Part shown: in pieces, positions 1 through 12,097 of the stretch
Position numbering within the stretch: the first letter of the stretch is position 1
Layout: each line of letters begins with the position of its first letter
NCBI GenBank assembly: GCA_951394405.1
Contig: OX596336.1
Location: 1,426,001 to 1,490,000 of the forward strand
Reading direction: 5' to 3'
DNA from: Coprinellus micaceus
Lineage: Eukaryota > Basidiomycota > Agaricomycetes > Agaricales > Psathyrellaceae
Length of the DNA: 64,000 nt
Program-made: the position numbers and the translations under genes
Notes under the pieces: model-generated
What the model was told of the DNA's origin: nothing
The model's database searches: none
The model's input: only the letters and a program-made list of their open reading frames with translations

Positions 1-572
1 CGATTGGAGGATCCTCTGTGCCATCTATGGTGCACTCCTGTTGAATGCGTGAAAACCATTTAGCCACCCCTCGAGCCAATGGGAAACGGAAGACGTACTT
101 TACGATAGAAGAATCTGCTCCACAATACCGCTGCTTCGTTGTCCCACAGTTGTTGGAAGAAACGGACGGGGCAATGAAGATCGCTAAGCGATAGCGATGG
201 AAGCCGGTCCGAGGAAGGGTTTTCTTGTTCACAGGTTTGGTAGCGACGGGGGAGCTATCCGCGAGCGCCCCTGGCGTCGAGATACTAAATTCTAGCAGTG
301 TGTGCGCGCTTCATGACGTTCGTATCAATTAAGCGCCCAAGATAGGGGCATGAGCGAAATTCTCACGCCTGAATCTACAGCCAGAACCAAGCCTTCAGCG
401 GTTTGAGGGCAAACCTCCCTTCCTCTGGACGATTACGGAGATCGTAGCCTTAAACGACATACAAGCAAGCTGAAGAGCCGAAGCAAATAAATAGAGGAAA
501 GGACGGTCTCGATAGATAAAGTAAAGCGCAAGTATTTTCGCCGAAGGTGGGGTAAACCAACCTCCATCACAC
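1..572. other. left-edge non-coding stretch
   Basis: I see no exon I can assign on either strand. The right end should hold the 3' untranslated region of the minus-strand oxidoreductase gene that stops at 573. The short open frames here have no family features. Confidence 0.4.
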
Positions 573-2286
573 CTAGACGTCCTTCCTAGCCTCCAACGCA
601 CCGTTCACCCTCTCTTTACCCTCGGTAACGTAGCTAGCAAACGTGAACTTCGCCGTCTCGCACAGACGCGTAATAAGATCCTCCCCAAACGCCGTCATCG
701 GCGTCAACACCCCTCCTTGTCGTGCAAATTCGGTAGGGCGGAAGACGTCTGCGAGCTCGGAAGTGGGAGTTGCTTTGTGGGCATGGGGGGAAAGGAGGAG
801 CGAGAGAGCGCATTCGGAAATCATGACTGAGAGAAGAGGAACGGATGAGCCGGACGGGCAAGTAACAGAACATGATTAAATACGCACTGCACGTCGATGC
901 ATATCCGGGGTCACCCTGGCCGGTCATGATTGTGGTGACGTTGATAGGTGGTGTTGAGTCGGAGGTCGTGACGTTTGTGATCGTGAACGAGCCCTTCTTC
1001 CTTTGCCTACAGGTAATTAGCCTACAGCCTTGAGGGGCCCAGGGTGTACGTACTCTTCAGAGGGACCTTCGCCGGACTGAGGCAGCATCTTCTTGACCAA
1101 CCAGCGGACCTGAGAGAGCATAAAGAACACCTCAAGGTGATATGGAGGAAGAACGTACCGGGGAGAAGAGAGATACCATCGCGATTCCGAGGAAAATGCA
1201 CGTAGAGGTGAACATCGCAGTGAGCTTGGAGGGCTGCTCCATGAATTCGTCGTACATAAAGTTGGATCCGTAACGCATCTGGTCAATTTGGGCCTTTCTG
1301 TCGGCCGTGGAGATGGCTGAACCGTGAACTTCCTTCCCCAATGCTTCGAGCAGCCCGAACGTCCGCTGCACGACCCACACGTTCGCAGTACGCATGAACC
1401 AGAAGCAGCCCACGATCAGCTCTAAGCTCGGGACAGCCAGCTCGTAGACCAACTTCGGTGGCTGCTGCTTACCACCTTCCACTGTTCGGGGTTAGACACG
1501 TTCATAAAGTGTATTGAAGCACGCACCAGGACTTAGAGAGTACGGGGTGAGGGCTGCGCGCCGAACCTCCTTGGGAGTGTCTTCGAGCATTGCCATACCA
1601 GAGGCGGCGGTGCCCCCAGAAAATCCTCCTTTAGGTCTCTGTGCGCTTATTGAACTTCGGATGCCGATGAACTGCTCCCCTGGCCGTTTGAGCGACGCGT
1701 AGGACTTCAGGGTCTTGTTGGCGAGCCAAGCGACGATGTCGGATGGCACAGAATCGTATCCACAAGCCGGGACAATGATAGTGCGATTTCGGGACGCGGC
1801 GAAGTCGTACCTGCAAGGACTTAGCACCTGGGGGAGGATTAACTGAGTCTGAGAACGCACTGAAGGATAATCTGCCGCATCCAAGTCGACTCTCCACATA
1901 GGTCGACGTAGTGGACCTGATTCCGTACACAAGCGCTGAATTCGCGTCAATAATTTCCCCTTCCAAGACCTGGGGTGCACGCACTCGACAACGGGGGTCC
2001 CATAATGCCAGTAGGGCCCAACAACGTTGATGACGACACGAGTCCTCTTCACCGCCCGCTCCACGCTCGCCTTGTCCTTCACATCAACATTCACGAACTC
2101 GTCGACCTTGTCCGCAATCCCGAGCTCCTCAACCACCTGTTTCAGCTTCGTCTCCGACCGTGCCCCCAGTCCCAAGACAAATAGCTGCTTTTGGCTGTGG
2201 GTTGCGAGGTACTGGGCGATCAAGCGTCCGGTGAAGCCTGTTGCGCCGAGGACGAGGACGTCCACCTTCTGCTCCGTGTTCGACAT
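573..2286 (-). CDS. saccharopine dehydrogenase-like oxidoreductase
   Basis: This is a NAD(P)-binding oxidoreductase of the saccharopine dehydrogenase-like (SCCPDH / trans-acting enoyl reductase) family. These proteins are usually lipid-droplet or membrane associated, with poorly defined substrates. The N-terminus, starting at the ATG at 2286, has a Rossmann motif GATGFTGRLIAQYL. Conserved stretches follow: NVVGPYWHYGTPVVE, HYVDLCGE, and IIVPACGYDSVPSD in a later exon. A distal exon encodes two hydrophobic segments near 1150-1440. The last exon has the typical C-terminal GGVLTPMTAFGEDLI and stops at 573-575. Several short introns interrupt the gene, for example one at about 1484-1526. Reading straight through in one frame gives intron-derived residues, so the long continuous frame is misleading. 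It is divergent from the next gene across a 1.6-kb gap. The family is firm; the substrate is unknown. Confidence 0.85.
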
Positions 2287-3921
2287 CTCGGGTACCGTTC
2301 CAGACGGGCAAAATTGGGATAATAGAAGGTAGAAAGAGTGTGTACGTTCGAAGATGAGAGTTTTATGAGAAGGGTGGTGCGCTCCGATTGATATGCACAG
2401 GCTGCTCCTCATTGGACTGGTGTGTTGATTGATTGCCGGAGTAACACGTGCGCCTCAACCGTTGTCCTCGAACCAGGTTGACCGTTGAACGGAACCGCCA
2501 CGTTAACCTACTGAACATCTGTCTCTGAAGCTCGGATGGCCGCGCAACGAGTTCGAGGTTTCAGGCCCTACGACGACTGCGCTGAACCCGGATTGAATTG
2601 CACCTGTGTGAAGGTTTCACGCGCATCGTCCACGAGGTTATGTTATACCTCGCGAAAAGGACTGTTTCGAGGCTCGCCAATGGGTGCGAGACGTGAAGAG
2701 TTCCAGTGAATATTCGGTCGTGAGTGCTCGCTCTCCACCTAGTTTCAGAATAGGGAAAGCTGACTGGACAAAAGCATGGAGCGGCTCCTGCGCGAGAGAT
2801 CAATGGCACGAATTGCCATCTCTTCTTATCTTTTGAAGGCGTCATCTACCACAGTTTTTTGGCGCCCGCTGTGCCGCCGGTCTCTCTCTACTTACGTTCG
2901 CAGAATTCGGAACGAACCAGAAGCAGACCGAGGGCGATCACTTGGCCATGCCATACCCCCTCACCGAGGGTGCCATGATCTAACATTCCCCAGCATTCCC
3001 CAGGCCCTCTAGGATACGACCTGAGCGGATATTGGTCATGAGGCGTCTTGTAGAATGCGAACCGCCGGTGCTTCTGAGTGTGCCCAGAAGCCTGACTCCT
3101 CATGCCAGGAGTCGACAGGAACACTTGCAAGCCTTAGCAGGCCTTCAAATTTGAAGTCTTCAGCAAGTTTTTATGGTCCCAAGGGCCTCAAATACCCTCA
3201 GGCTGTCCGACTTCCGACCCACTGGATTCCCCATGGTGCGACCTTCGCTCAGGGCAGGTGTGAAGCTTTGGGAAGGTGGCCGAAAGGCGGTGCCTATGAA
3301 CACGTTCATTTCCCTTTTCCTGTTCAGCGTGCCTAGGTCCCATCGCTATTTCTGAGCCCGCTGAACCCCAACAGGAACGTTTGGAGGGCAAGGGGTGAGC
3401 AGAGCGTGGCCTAGCGTGGTCTACTTATTCAAGATTCCTTGACAGGAAGGAAGCATGCGCCTTCTTGTCCATGGTCAGTGGGTGAGCTTGAGTTTGGGAA
3501 GCCAGGCTGACAGCTCCACTCGAACACTTCCCATCCAAACTCCCTCAAACGTTGCAGGGTTCGACGGTGCCAAGCATGCATGAAAGAAACCAGATAACAA
3601 CCAGAAAAATGACGTCGAGGTTGATGATCAACGGCAGCTACAAGGGGTCATCAGGCACAGTATCCGAGGGTCGCGCCGCTCACAAATGGAATTGCCTTTT
3701 GCAAAGCTCTTTTACATCAGAGGGTAACGTATGGTCGCTGTAGCCCATGGCCTTCTTTCTACCACCACCACTCACCGCCTTCCCAAGCCCATTCTAACAG
3801 CTACCCACAAGTCCCTTGGCATTGTCGACGTCTCAAGTTCGAGCCAACGATCGACATCCAGCAGCGTTGTTAGGACTGCTCGTGAGGCTCTACTGGACTT
3901 GGGGACGGCGCACCCGGGAGC
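2287..3921. other. divergent intergenic region
   Basis: This 1.6-kb region lies between two divergently transcribed genes. The open frames here (for example 2561-2845 on the minus strand and 3055-3336 on the plus strand) lack recognisable domains and overlap one another. It should contain both promoters and, near 3070-3156, a group of small inverted repeats listed separately. Confidence 0.4.
3070..3156. repeat. cluster of three small inverted repeats
   Basis: Three dyads lie within 87 bases. The first has 7-bp arms at 3070-3076 and 3085-3091 (GCTTCTG / CAGAAGC). The second has 7-bp arms at 3094-3100 and 3107-3113 (GACTCCT / AGGAGTC). The third is a perfect 14-bp palindrome at 3143-3156 (CTTCAAATTTGAAG). 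The arms are exact by direct reading. Whether they have a role is unknown. Confidence 0.6.
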
Positions 3922-4237
3922 ATGCTTCCAGCGCAGTCGCGCGTCGCCTGGAAAGGTGAGTGCGTTGGCGATCAAGCCAGTTTGGAAGGGTGAACTCATG
4001 GTTCTCGGTTTCTTAATTCAGTATGCCTGGCCGCTTTACATACATTTGCCGTCGGGTCCACCGGCCTGCGGTTATGGGACCGGTTCCATAATCGAAAACT
4101 CTGGTGGGACGACTACATCGCGCTCCTTCCTATGGTGTGCGATGCCTTCTATGCCGTTCTGTTCTATTTACGATTCAGACCTCCGGGTGAGTCAATTTGG
4201 GTCCCGCAATCTCCGGCGACGTTCAGATAATAACACG

Positions 4238-4296
<59 letters not shown>

Positions 4297-5582
4297 CAAT
4301 TGCCTGAGGACCCGGACTCACGTCGGAATATCGCTCGATGGACCGTAGCAAGTTCTTTCCTCTACTATACCATAATATGGTGCGGATTTGCCTGCCTGCC
4401 TTCGAGTTGGCCCTTCCTAACCGCGACTGCACCCTACAGGACGAGCCGAATCAGCCTCTCACTTTCCATGACGCGAATCTTCGCTCCCGGTCGAGTCAGA
4501 AACTGGCTCTTCGCTCTCACATCCTCCTTCATAGCCGCCTACATCGTATCCTTCATTTTCTCCCTTGCCACTTGCTCCTTTGCCGCAATCGACTGGAAGA
4601 GGCTCGACGTCGACACCAGCATGTGCGCTAAGGGACCTGGGGGCTTCTACCTCGGTGGTGTCATTGCTACGACATGTAAGTCCCCCATTTACATGAACCT
4701 TTCAGAGAGCTCTTCGTTGATGACACACGATTTAAATGTGGAAACGAAGTCGATTTCCTTGCCGACGCCGCCCTAGTAATCTGTCCCCTTGTCTTGCTAT
4801 GGAAGGTCCACCTACCAGAGATCGAGAGGCGGATGGTGCTAGCTGCCTTCTCAGCTAGCATCCTCACCGCCTTCACTGAGGTCGTTTACTGTGTATTCTG
4901 GTACGGTGGGCTGGATTTGGGTCCAGACAAACTTATGTTGATTGCGGGCATATGCCATATCCAGGCAAGTGCATTTATTTTTCTTCTACTCCACTCATAT
5001 CAGCGTTACCAACCATACTGATTTTGTCTAAATTACCAGGCCGCGATCTCGCTCATCGTCTGCAATACTCTCATCGTGACCATGTATTTCTACCGCCGCT
5101 TCCGTACACAAGACGCCCGTGTTTCCCCTGCCGTCTCCACCTTCTCCGATGATTCGCACTCGATAACTCTCTCCGTAACTGACGCTCGCCAACGGCGGGA
5201 CTCACGGCACCATAATCGACCTCATGGCTCCGCCCCTCCGCGCCACATCCAAGGGGGACCCTCGAGTGGGCTGAGCTACGACCTCCCCGAACGTTTCACA
5301 CCCATATCCGACCATACAACTTCCCGAAGGTGGCAAGAAGATGGCGAAAGCGAGTATGTCGACTATGCCGATAGCCTGTATAGCAAACACCAGGATTTGG
5401 ACGATATCCCGAGTTGGATGGCGAGAGGGGCCGCGGAATTGTCGATCACGTCGACCTTTGAGAGCGCGGCGAAAAGGTTTGAGGCGAAGCAGGCGAGAAA
5501 GTCTCAACGGCGCGAGAGCAAGGCCGGGAGGAGCCCGTCCCCTGCGTTGCACAAGGGGGACGATCCAGAACCCCCCAGTTAG
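3922..5582 (+). CDS. fungal rhodopsin-domain integral membrane protein
   Basis: This is a seven-helix membrane protein of the fungal rhodopsin-domain type (the family built around the 'RLWWDDY' loop), of unknown ligand. Six exons fit: 3922-3955, 4022-4186, 4295-4379, 4440-4675, 4750-4964 and 5040-5582. The model closes at 425 aa. Landmarks are LRLWDRFHNRKLWWDDY after helix 1, IIWTSRISLSLSMTRIF with APGR following, VICPLVLLWKVHLPEIERR, and AAISLIVCNTLIVTMYFYRR at the last helix. A roughly 170-residue charged, Ser-rich cytosolic tail follows. The start at 3922 (MLPAQSRVAWK) was chosen because it leads in phase into exon 2. Intron 2 ends directly after a 54-base A run. The last intron (4965-5039) begins with GC instead of GT. 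Family assignment is good; function is unknown. Confidence 0.8.
4240..4293 (+). repeat. uninterrupted (A)54 homopolymer
   Basis: There are 54 consecutive A residues, followed by GG. In the splice model of the rhodopsin-domain gene the tract fills the 3' end of intron 2 (4187-4294), and its last A supplies the acceptor AG. It is open in all forward frames as poly-Lys and on the reverse strand as poly-Phe, which is meaningless coding. Run length could be inaccurate for sequencing reasons. Confidence 0.95.
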
Positions 5583-6024
5583 CATCTACCTATCTGCGTG
5601 TCTTTCTCTTCTTCCATCATCTGTCGCATGACCGCAGCTTCGTTTCTATCCTGCATAGTACCATCATACCGCTCTGTACATTTTCGGTGCCCAGCCGATA
5701 CCCGATACCCAGCATACCTTCCCTCCGTCTCGATGCCGAATTTCTTTCCCGACTGTAATCTTCGGTGTAGTACTCTAGAATACCACGGCCCTAATACTTG
5801 GATGTATAGATAATATGTAATGTCGTCTCGAACGGAACCTGATGGACCCGATAGTACCCATCAATGCATCACCCTTTCGGCTTTTCCACCGTTGGTTGTG
5901 GCAAACCGTCTGTGTAACAAAACAAATCTATCCGAAAACAAGGGGTATAAATACTAAGCAGAGATAATTTAGATGTCGACAGCAGTGATATAGTAGACCG
6001 TTCATGGCAAGAATCCATCCAACG
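5583..6024. other. convergent 3' intergenic region
   Basis: This 440-bp stretch lies between two convergent stop codons and should hold the two 3' untranslated regions. Nothing else is apparent. Confidence 0.4.
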
Positions 6025-9000
6025 TTAAGCACCTTCTTCCAGCAAATCCACTACCTGCCTCGTAGGAGAGACCACGGCCACAACCTTTGCACTGAAGTCA
6101 CCCAGGCCTCCCCCACGAGTAGCGACGAGTTCAAGGGAATCGGGGTCCCTCTCAACTCCGAGCAAACGTTCGACATTCGACGAGCCAAGCGCGATGGCCT
6201 GCTCTTTCGATATTCTTCCCCCAGCTTCGATTGCGGCCTAAGCAAGATGTGTAACCAGTCAGATACAGCGAGCGAACGGTGAGAAGGGATCTTACCCATG
6301 CTACATCGAATGCCAGATTCCTTGCCTGCCATATCTCCTGGCACCCGATACCAAGAACAACGCCGTGAGAGAGGAGGGCTTCGATAGCACTCTGGTTTGT
6401 CAGAGGCGGTCCAGGCAGGCTGCGTTTAGACACCGAAATTAGCGCCACTCCACGAGATCGAGGGTTGGTGGGGAAATAGAGTACTCACATCCGTCGGTCT
6501 TCCCACAGCATTGGGAACGACCTCGACGGGGTCAAAATGACGCCCACGCCCGCTTCGGCGATTTCCTTTGCGAGAAGGTGTGCCTCTGAAGCGCCGGTAA
6601 TCGTGAGCTTTATAGCCCTCCGGGTGTCCACTTCAATTTCCTGCTTCAGGATGATCAAGGTCGCGATAATGTCCGCGCTATGGGCTTCGACAACAAGTGC
6701 AATCTCGCCCTGAATCCTTCAAGTCAGGGACAATGGAGAACTCCAAAGGCAACTGGATCGAACTCACAGATCGAACTCTCCCGAAGTAGTGTCCCATCGC
6801 GCCGTCAGCTCTGCCCTGCAAAAGTCTTCTCAAGGCCGCAATCTGGGTGCTCAAGCTCGGTTTCCCGAAGTGCCTCACAGCGACGTGTACAGCGGTGACG
6901 TCCTGTATGATAGCACCCTCGTCGAGCCGGTGGGAAGCCCTGGTGGAAAAGTGTACTCCAAGTCCTCCAAAGAACCCAGGGGACTTAGGGGCGGTGATCG
7001 CTGATGTTACGCCAAACCGATATGCGAGACTATGAAGGTCGATCGTCAGTCATGTCCTGGGCGCTTAAAGGAGGGAACCTACAGTGCATCTCTGCTACCG
7101 AATTCCAGCCCGTCAGAAGCTCGGATGACGGCGGTGTCGCCACCAAGCAAAGCGGGAATACTATCTGTTAGAGGATCTAAGATCGGCCCGTCGTTCGTTG
7201 AAGGCTCTTGGTTTATCTCTTCCAGGCCAACCGGAGATCCGTAGGTGGTTAGCCCTGGGACGACTGAACCACCCTCTAAGTCGACAACATCCACGTTCGT
7301 TCGCTGCCTGAGACCATCAAAACCGCATGTAACATGGTCCCCTGCGCAGATGACTTTGCCCTGCTCGACAACGACAATGCCGGAAGGGGCAGTACCGTCC
7401 AAAGAGGTTTGGAATTCCTTGGTCGTAAATCCTCCCTTACGGCGTTGGACGACACACTTTACATTCAAGAAGACGGTGACCTTCTCAAGCGGCGTCTTCG
7501 TGGGTTCCAAGGGTGGCAACCCTTCGTATTGGACAGTCCTATCGGCTTCCTTTTCGAAGTTTGGCACCCTCGGCAGCTTCTGGAAGTTGCCAGGTTTCTC
7601 GGTGACGAATGCGTGTCCGAGCTGCGGAATGCCGTCTATGAAGACTTGCTTCGGCGTGGCACCTAAAGCTAAAGGATGGCTATCCCAGATAACGAGGTCT
7701 AGAAAGATGCCATTGAGCGAAGATGCCTTTGAAGATGCCATAACAGGATTACTGACCAGCGTCATATCCTTCTTTGACATAGCCAATACGGTGACCCATG
7801 CCCATGATCTCGGCAGAGCTGGTGATCACTGACGCCAGCGCAAGATTGTACGGCAGACCATAGTAGAATGCCTGCTGCGCTTCGAATAGTAAATGGCGAG
7901 AGTCCAGTAAGGGATGGTCACTCTATAGAAGATGATCAATATCCAAGCACCAGGGCATCAGGGTAACAGCAGTTGTGGAGCACCTTCATGAGAACGGTAA
8001 TGCCATGTTGGGCGAGAATACGAGGTGCAAACTCAGAGGCACGATAAGCTTCTCGTTTGTACCTGTGACACTGTGTTCAGAGGCCTTCAACTTCACAAGA
8101 CCACCAAACGTTGTACCTGCCAGCCGTCGCAAATAGGGCCACCGCTGGTGTCTTGCCTGGCATTTGGAAACCAGACGTTAGCTGGGGCAACTGGGGAATG
8201 TCATGGCTCGGCTTACCGTAGGAGCCCTTGATGAGATCCGGCACAAGATATGCTTCGCTCGCATGATGGAAAGCGGCGATTGGGAATTTGAATTCATTGG
8301 ATAACTAAACGGCCGGGGATGCCTTGAGTCGTGAACGCGGGGTAGCTGATCGATTACTCACGCGAACTAGGGCATCCAAGTCAACTGATTCATAGCAGTG
8401 GACGTTCACCTTCACTTCCGGTAAGATCGAGGTAAGTACGGTGGAGAAAGAGTGATGTACCTTCACTCTTCCGCGGAGAACGTCAACGAGTGCCTCCCAT
8501 TGCAGTGCCTCGGGGAAGTCTCCGAGTCCTTTCCAGTTATCTGCGAGAGCCTCCGAGCAAAAGCCATCCTGATCGTCTTTGGCTTTCTTGGCCTGGTTGT
8601 AGCTAATCGCGCGTCAGGTAACTTCGAATGTCCCCGTGTTGGGAAACTCGCTTACGCTTCTCGGAACGCCCAGATGGTGTCCATCCGGGTTGCCGAATAC
8701 GCAGCGCCTGATTTCGTCAGAAGTACGTGAGTTCGATTCGGGGATGAAGGTGTCGGCGAAGACCTACTGGGGGTTTCTCCTACAAGTTGCCATCACGAAG
8801 GTCAGATAGGGGTTTGGGATGCCCATCCCTTTTACGTACCACAAGCGTGCCTATGTGACAAACCATTCAACGAGATTCAGAGAACTTGCACAGAGACGAC
8901 TCACTTCATATGGCGCCATCGTCTAGGAAGGTTCGGGTTCGGGAAAGACGCGTTGATATGGTAGGGAGGCTCAAGCAGCATCGACGAAGGTGAACGCTCC

Positions 9001-9768
9001 GATGTCTCGCGAAGTTTAATGACATACGCTTGCCCACCTAGGACTATTGTCAGCTGCCGCATTCAGAACGGTAGAGACAAGCCTACCGATTGCATTCTCG
9101 GATCCTGGAAGAACCAGCGCTGTTGTAACACCTCCAGAAATTGACAACGGGTAGGATTCGTCGTGTGTATTGAGACCATCCAGACTTCGAAGCCAAGGTT
9201 CTATCGTCCCTTTGCTAGAGGAGTAGTCTTCTGCACCGCTGAGGATCGGGGAGGGGGCATCTCCCATGTGGGAGTGGATATCTACGATTCCTGGGGTCAC
9301 CCAAGAACCTTTGGCATCGATAACTTGCAGACGACTGCGATACGAGGACAACAGGTCAGACCCCACGTCGAGGTGACCAACGCTTTTGATGATCCCCTTG
9401 TCCAAGAGGATATCCCCGTCTATGACCTCCGTCCCGTTCTTTCTCCCAGTCCATATCTTCGCTCGCTTGATCAGCACTGGCTTCGTACCGTGCTCGAAGC
9501 GGTCAGAGACTGAACGGCGGCGAAAGTCGTCGGTCGGCCCAACACGCGTTCGTAGCTGCTTGCATCGTGCAACGATCTCACGAGAATTCTTCGGCTTGTG
9601 GTTGTGGTGCCTGTGGTGAAAGGGTATGACGCCGAAACTGTCGCTTAGCTGGGAGTAGAAGAAGAGGAGCACGACGACGCTGAGGCCTCCAAGCAGTCCC
9701 AGCTTCAACATCGTCCTTGAGGGACGTGACTGAGAGGGAGAGGGAAGGAGGCTACCCTCCCATTTCAT
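6025..9768 (-). CDS. membrane-anchored amidohydrolase-family protein
   Basis: This is a metal-dependent hydrolase of the amidohydrolase superfamily (imidazolonepropionase-like / CE9-like composite domain), with unknown substrate. The start at 9768 gives a short cytosolic N-terminus, then a single hydrophobic segment (LGLLGGLSVVVLLFFYSQL, about residues 22-40), which suggests a type II membrane protein. A His-rich FHHRHHNH follows. The metal-binding VDIHSHMGD motif is in the first exon. Later exons contain the second-site motif VVEAHSADIIATL (near 6660-6710) and the distal PPLTNQSAIEALL and GIGCQEIWQARNLAFDVAW motifs. The last exon ends ERLLGVERDPD...LLEEGA at 6025. More than ten short introns separate the exons. 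Introns and some middle exons (7800-9000) were not individually solved. It is divergent from the API5 homologue over 263 bp. Confidence 0.82.
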
Positions 9769-10031
9769 TGTGAAATGAAAACGGCGAGGATATGTCGAGG
9801 TTGGACGAGGGTCGCGTCGACAACGTGCAGTACGGTGACCGTGACGTCCAACATGGACAGATAGGGGCGCCGAACATGCCGACTACCAAAACGAGACAGC
9901 CTTCTCACGGGACAGATCGGCCCTGCCTGCCAAATTCAGATCCGGCGACTTCTTGCCCTTGTCCTCGACGTTCACGACGTCTACACGTCGTTCGTAGTGG
10001 GTTAACCTGCTGAATCTAGGTCGTCTCCATC

Positions 10032-12097
10032 ATGGAGAAAAGGGCACAGGCTATAGAGAGTGAGTGATCCATTCTATGACACAATCCAGTCCCTCAAATG
10101 TCCAAAGCCCAAGTCCGAAGTGCCGTCGAGGCCACCAACAAAACTGGACCCTTGGTGAGTAGTTTTGAAAGCAGGGACGAGGACCGGAATTTCACCTTTC
10201 AGCAGCGCAGAGAGACGTTGTTGGTGCTAATGCGCGCCACCCGTTCTTCTTCGACCGTCCTCAAGACTCTGGCCGCAGACAACATACAGCACCTTTTCCA
10301 GGACTTTCCAGACCTCGAGGAACAAGCCATAAACGCGATATACGATCTCTGCGAGGACCAGGATCAGGAGGTGCGCGTAGAAGCTTCAGGGAAAGATGTT
10401 TGCCAATCTCAATTCGGGCAGATTCGCATACAAGGCTACAAGGCAATAAGCCGGATTTCAAGCATCGAGCGCAGGTTGGTTAAGAGGAATGCAGACGTGT
10501 TGCTTCAGCTCCTTCAAAGTGGTGAGAAAATAGACGTGCTTCTCGTACAATTCTTTGCTGACCCACTGCAGACGAACCAGAAGAAGTTGACGTCGTGAAG
10601 AGTGCTCTGCTTGAACACCTAGAAATGGACCGGAAGGGCACACTTGCCGTCCTTCACGATCAGCTAACTTCAGTGGACAGCGATATGGATGAAGAGGAAC
10701 GTGCGATGCGAGAACGACTTCGTTCTCTGGTATCCTCCTTCCTCGCGAACGATGCTTTTGGATGTCTGGACCCGGAAAGTCTTATCGGGGTGCGTGAATC
10801 CTTAAGTCTGGTAGTGCACTTGCTGACTCCCGTAGGCTGTCCCGTATCTGAGTTTGGCAGAGGCAAAACAGATTGCACATAAACTCCCTAAACCTTTCGG
10901 TGAACAGATACTGCAAGCTCTGCTAGAACGCGTTACAGCCACCCTTGGGTCCTCGTTTTCTCGAACACGTCCTGAACTGGAACTTGCTCAGAACATGGTC
11001 CTCGAACACCGCATGACGGGCCCTCTTGAATTCCTCCGCTACTACCGCGATCACCTGACGAAAACTGCTTTCCTGGGTCAACTGACACAATCCGATCGAG
11101 AATGGCTCCTTGGTAAGCTGGCAAGCGTACTGTCCTTCGTTCAGCGGAGTCCTTCAGACCAAGAGACGCTACAAACCCAATGGGGAGTAGTGGCCGCCTG
11201 TCCATATCTTCTTGAGGTATGATGCTCACTCCCTCCGCGAACCTTCCTCAACGCGCGTCAGTTCTTGATTCCTACAATGATGGGAAGTTCCGCTACCACC
11301 TGCGCGACATTGCTACGAACGTGTTTGCTAGTGAGTGCTGCTAATTTACCACCGCGATGTGACCTATATCTTGCACCCCTCCAGCGCAAAAATAGTGACC
11401 AGGGATGGGCGCCGCCACCCAACCTTATCACCATCCTTCACAAAATGAAGGATGTAGTAGACGATGCACCTCCTCAGGAAAGCAAGCGGGAACTCCAGAA
11501 AACGCTGATGGTTTGCATTCAGAATCCTTCCCTCGATCTATACTGATTTTCGTGCAGTTCTTGTTGCCTTCTGGGACTCCTTCCTCAACGTCCGAACCAA
11601 AGCGCAAGGGTCGAGTAATGCAGGCAGCGACTCGGTCCGTGAACCCGAAAACCGGCATGATTCACGACAGCATAACAGGAAAATCTTGGTCCATCCATTC
11701 AGAAGACATGGAACCTCAAGCAGGCGAACCCCGCCCACCCAAGAAACGCAAGAGTATCAGCGACTCTGAGGAAGCATCACAGTCGAAACAGTCACTATTG
11801 AGCCGTTTGCAGATGCCAGCTCAATCACAGTCCAGAGGGTCAACGCCGAGGTCTGCAACATCCCGGCCTGCCACTCCCAGTGCTTCTACCCCAACCGGGG
11901 GGTTCTCGATCAAGGGTGCAGCATCGGCGTCGGCTGGTGGTGGTACCAGTGGGTCAGCTGGCCCAACCAAGAGGTCCCCGCCAACGCTCTTGGAACGTCT
12001 ACAGTCTACGACCCCGGTTAGCCCTGCGTCACCAATGGACGTCGACGCCCGGACTTCCCTTGGTCACAGAAAACGCAAACGAGGGCACAACCGGTAA
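10032..12097 (+). CDS. api5: API5 (apoptosis inhibitor 5) family protein
   Basis: This is a nuclear HEAT/ARM-repeat protein homologous to API5/AAC-11. API5 is linked in animals to apoptosis suppression and to mRNA export complexes; its fungal role is less clear. The start at 10032 (MEKRAQAIE) is followed after 28 nt by a GT intron. The diagnostic pattern is FPDLEEQAINAIYDLCEDQD followed by a short gap and VRVE, then GYKAISRIS. Next come EPEEVDVVKSALLEHLEMD, then RKGTLAVLHDQL, all matching the API5 N-terminal repeats. Middle exons carry the helical ELAQNMVLEHRMTGPLEFL segment. The C-terminus is Ser/Pro rich and has two basic nuclear-localisation-like motifs, PPKKRKSIS and HRKRKRGHNR. About seven introns are present. 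Stop at 12095-12097. The exon list is approximate. Confidence 0.87.

Noticed and set aside
4223..4432. Open frame with a long poly-Phe (minus) or poly-Lys (plus) stretch
   Set aside because: It is simply the (A)54 tract read as codons and conflicts with the spliced rhodopsin-domain gene.
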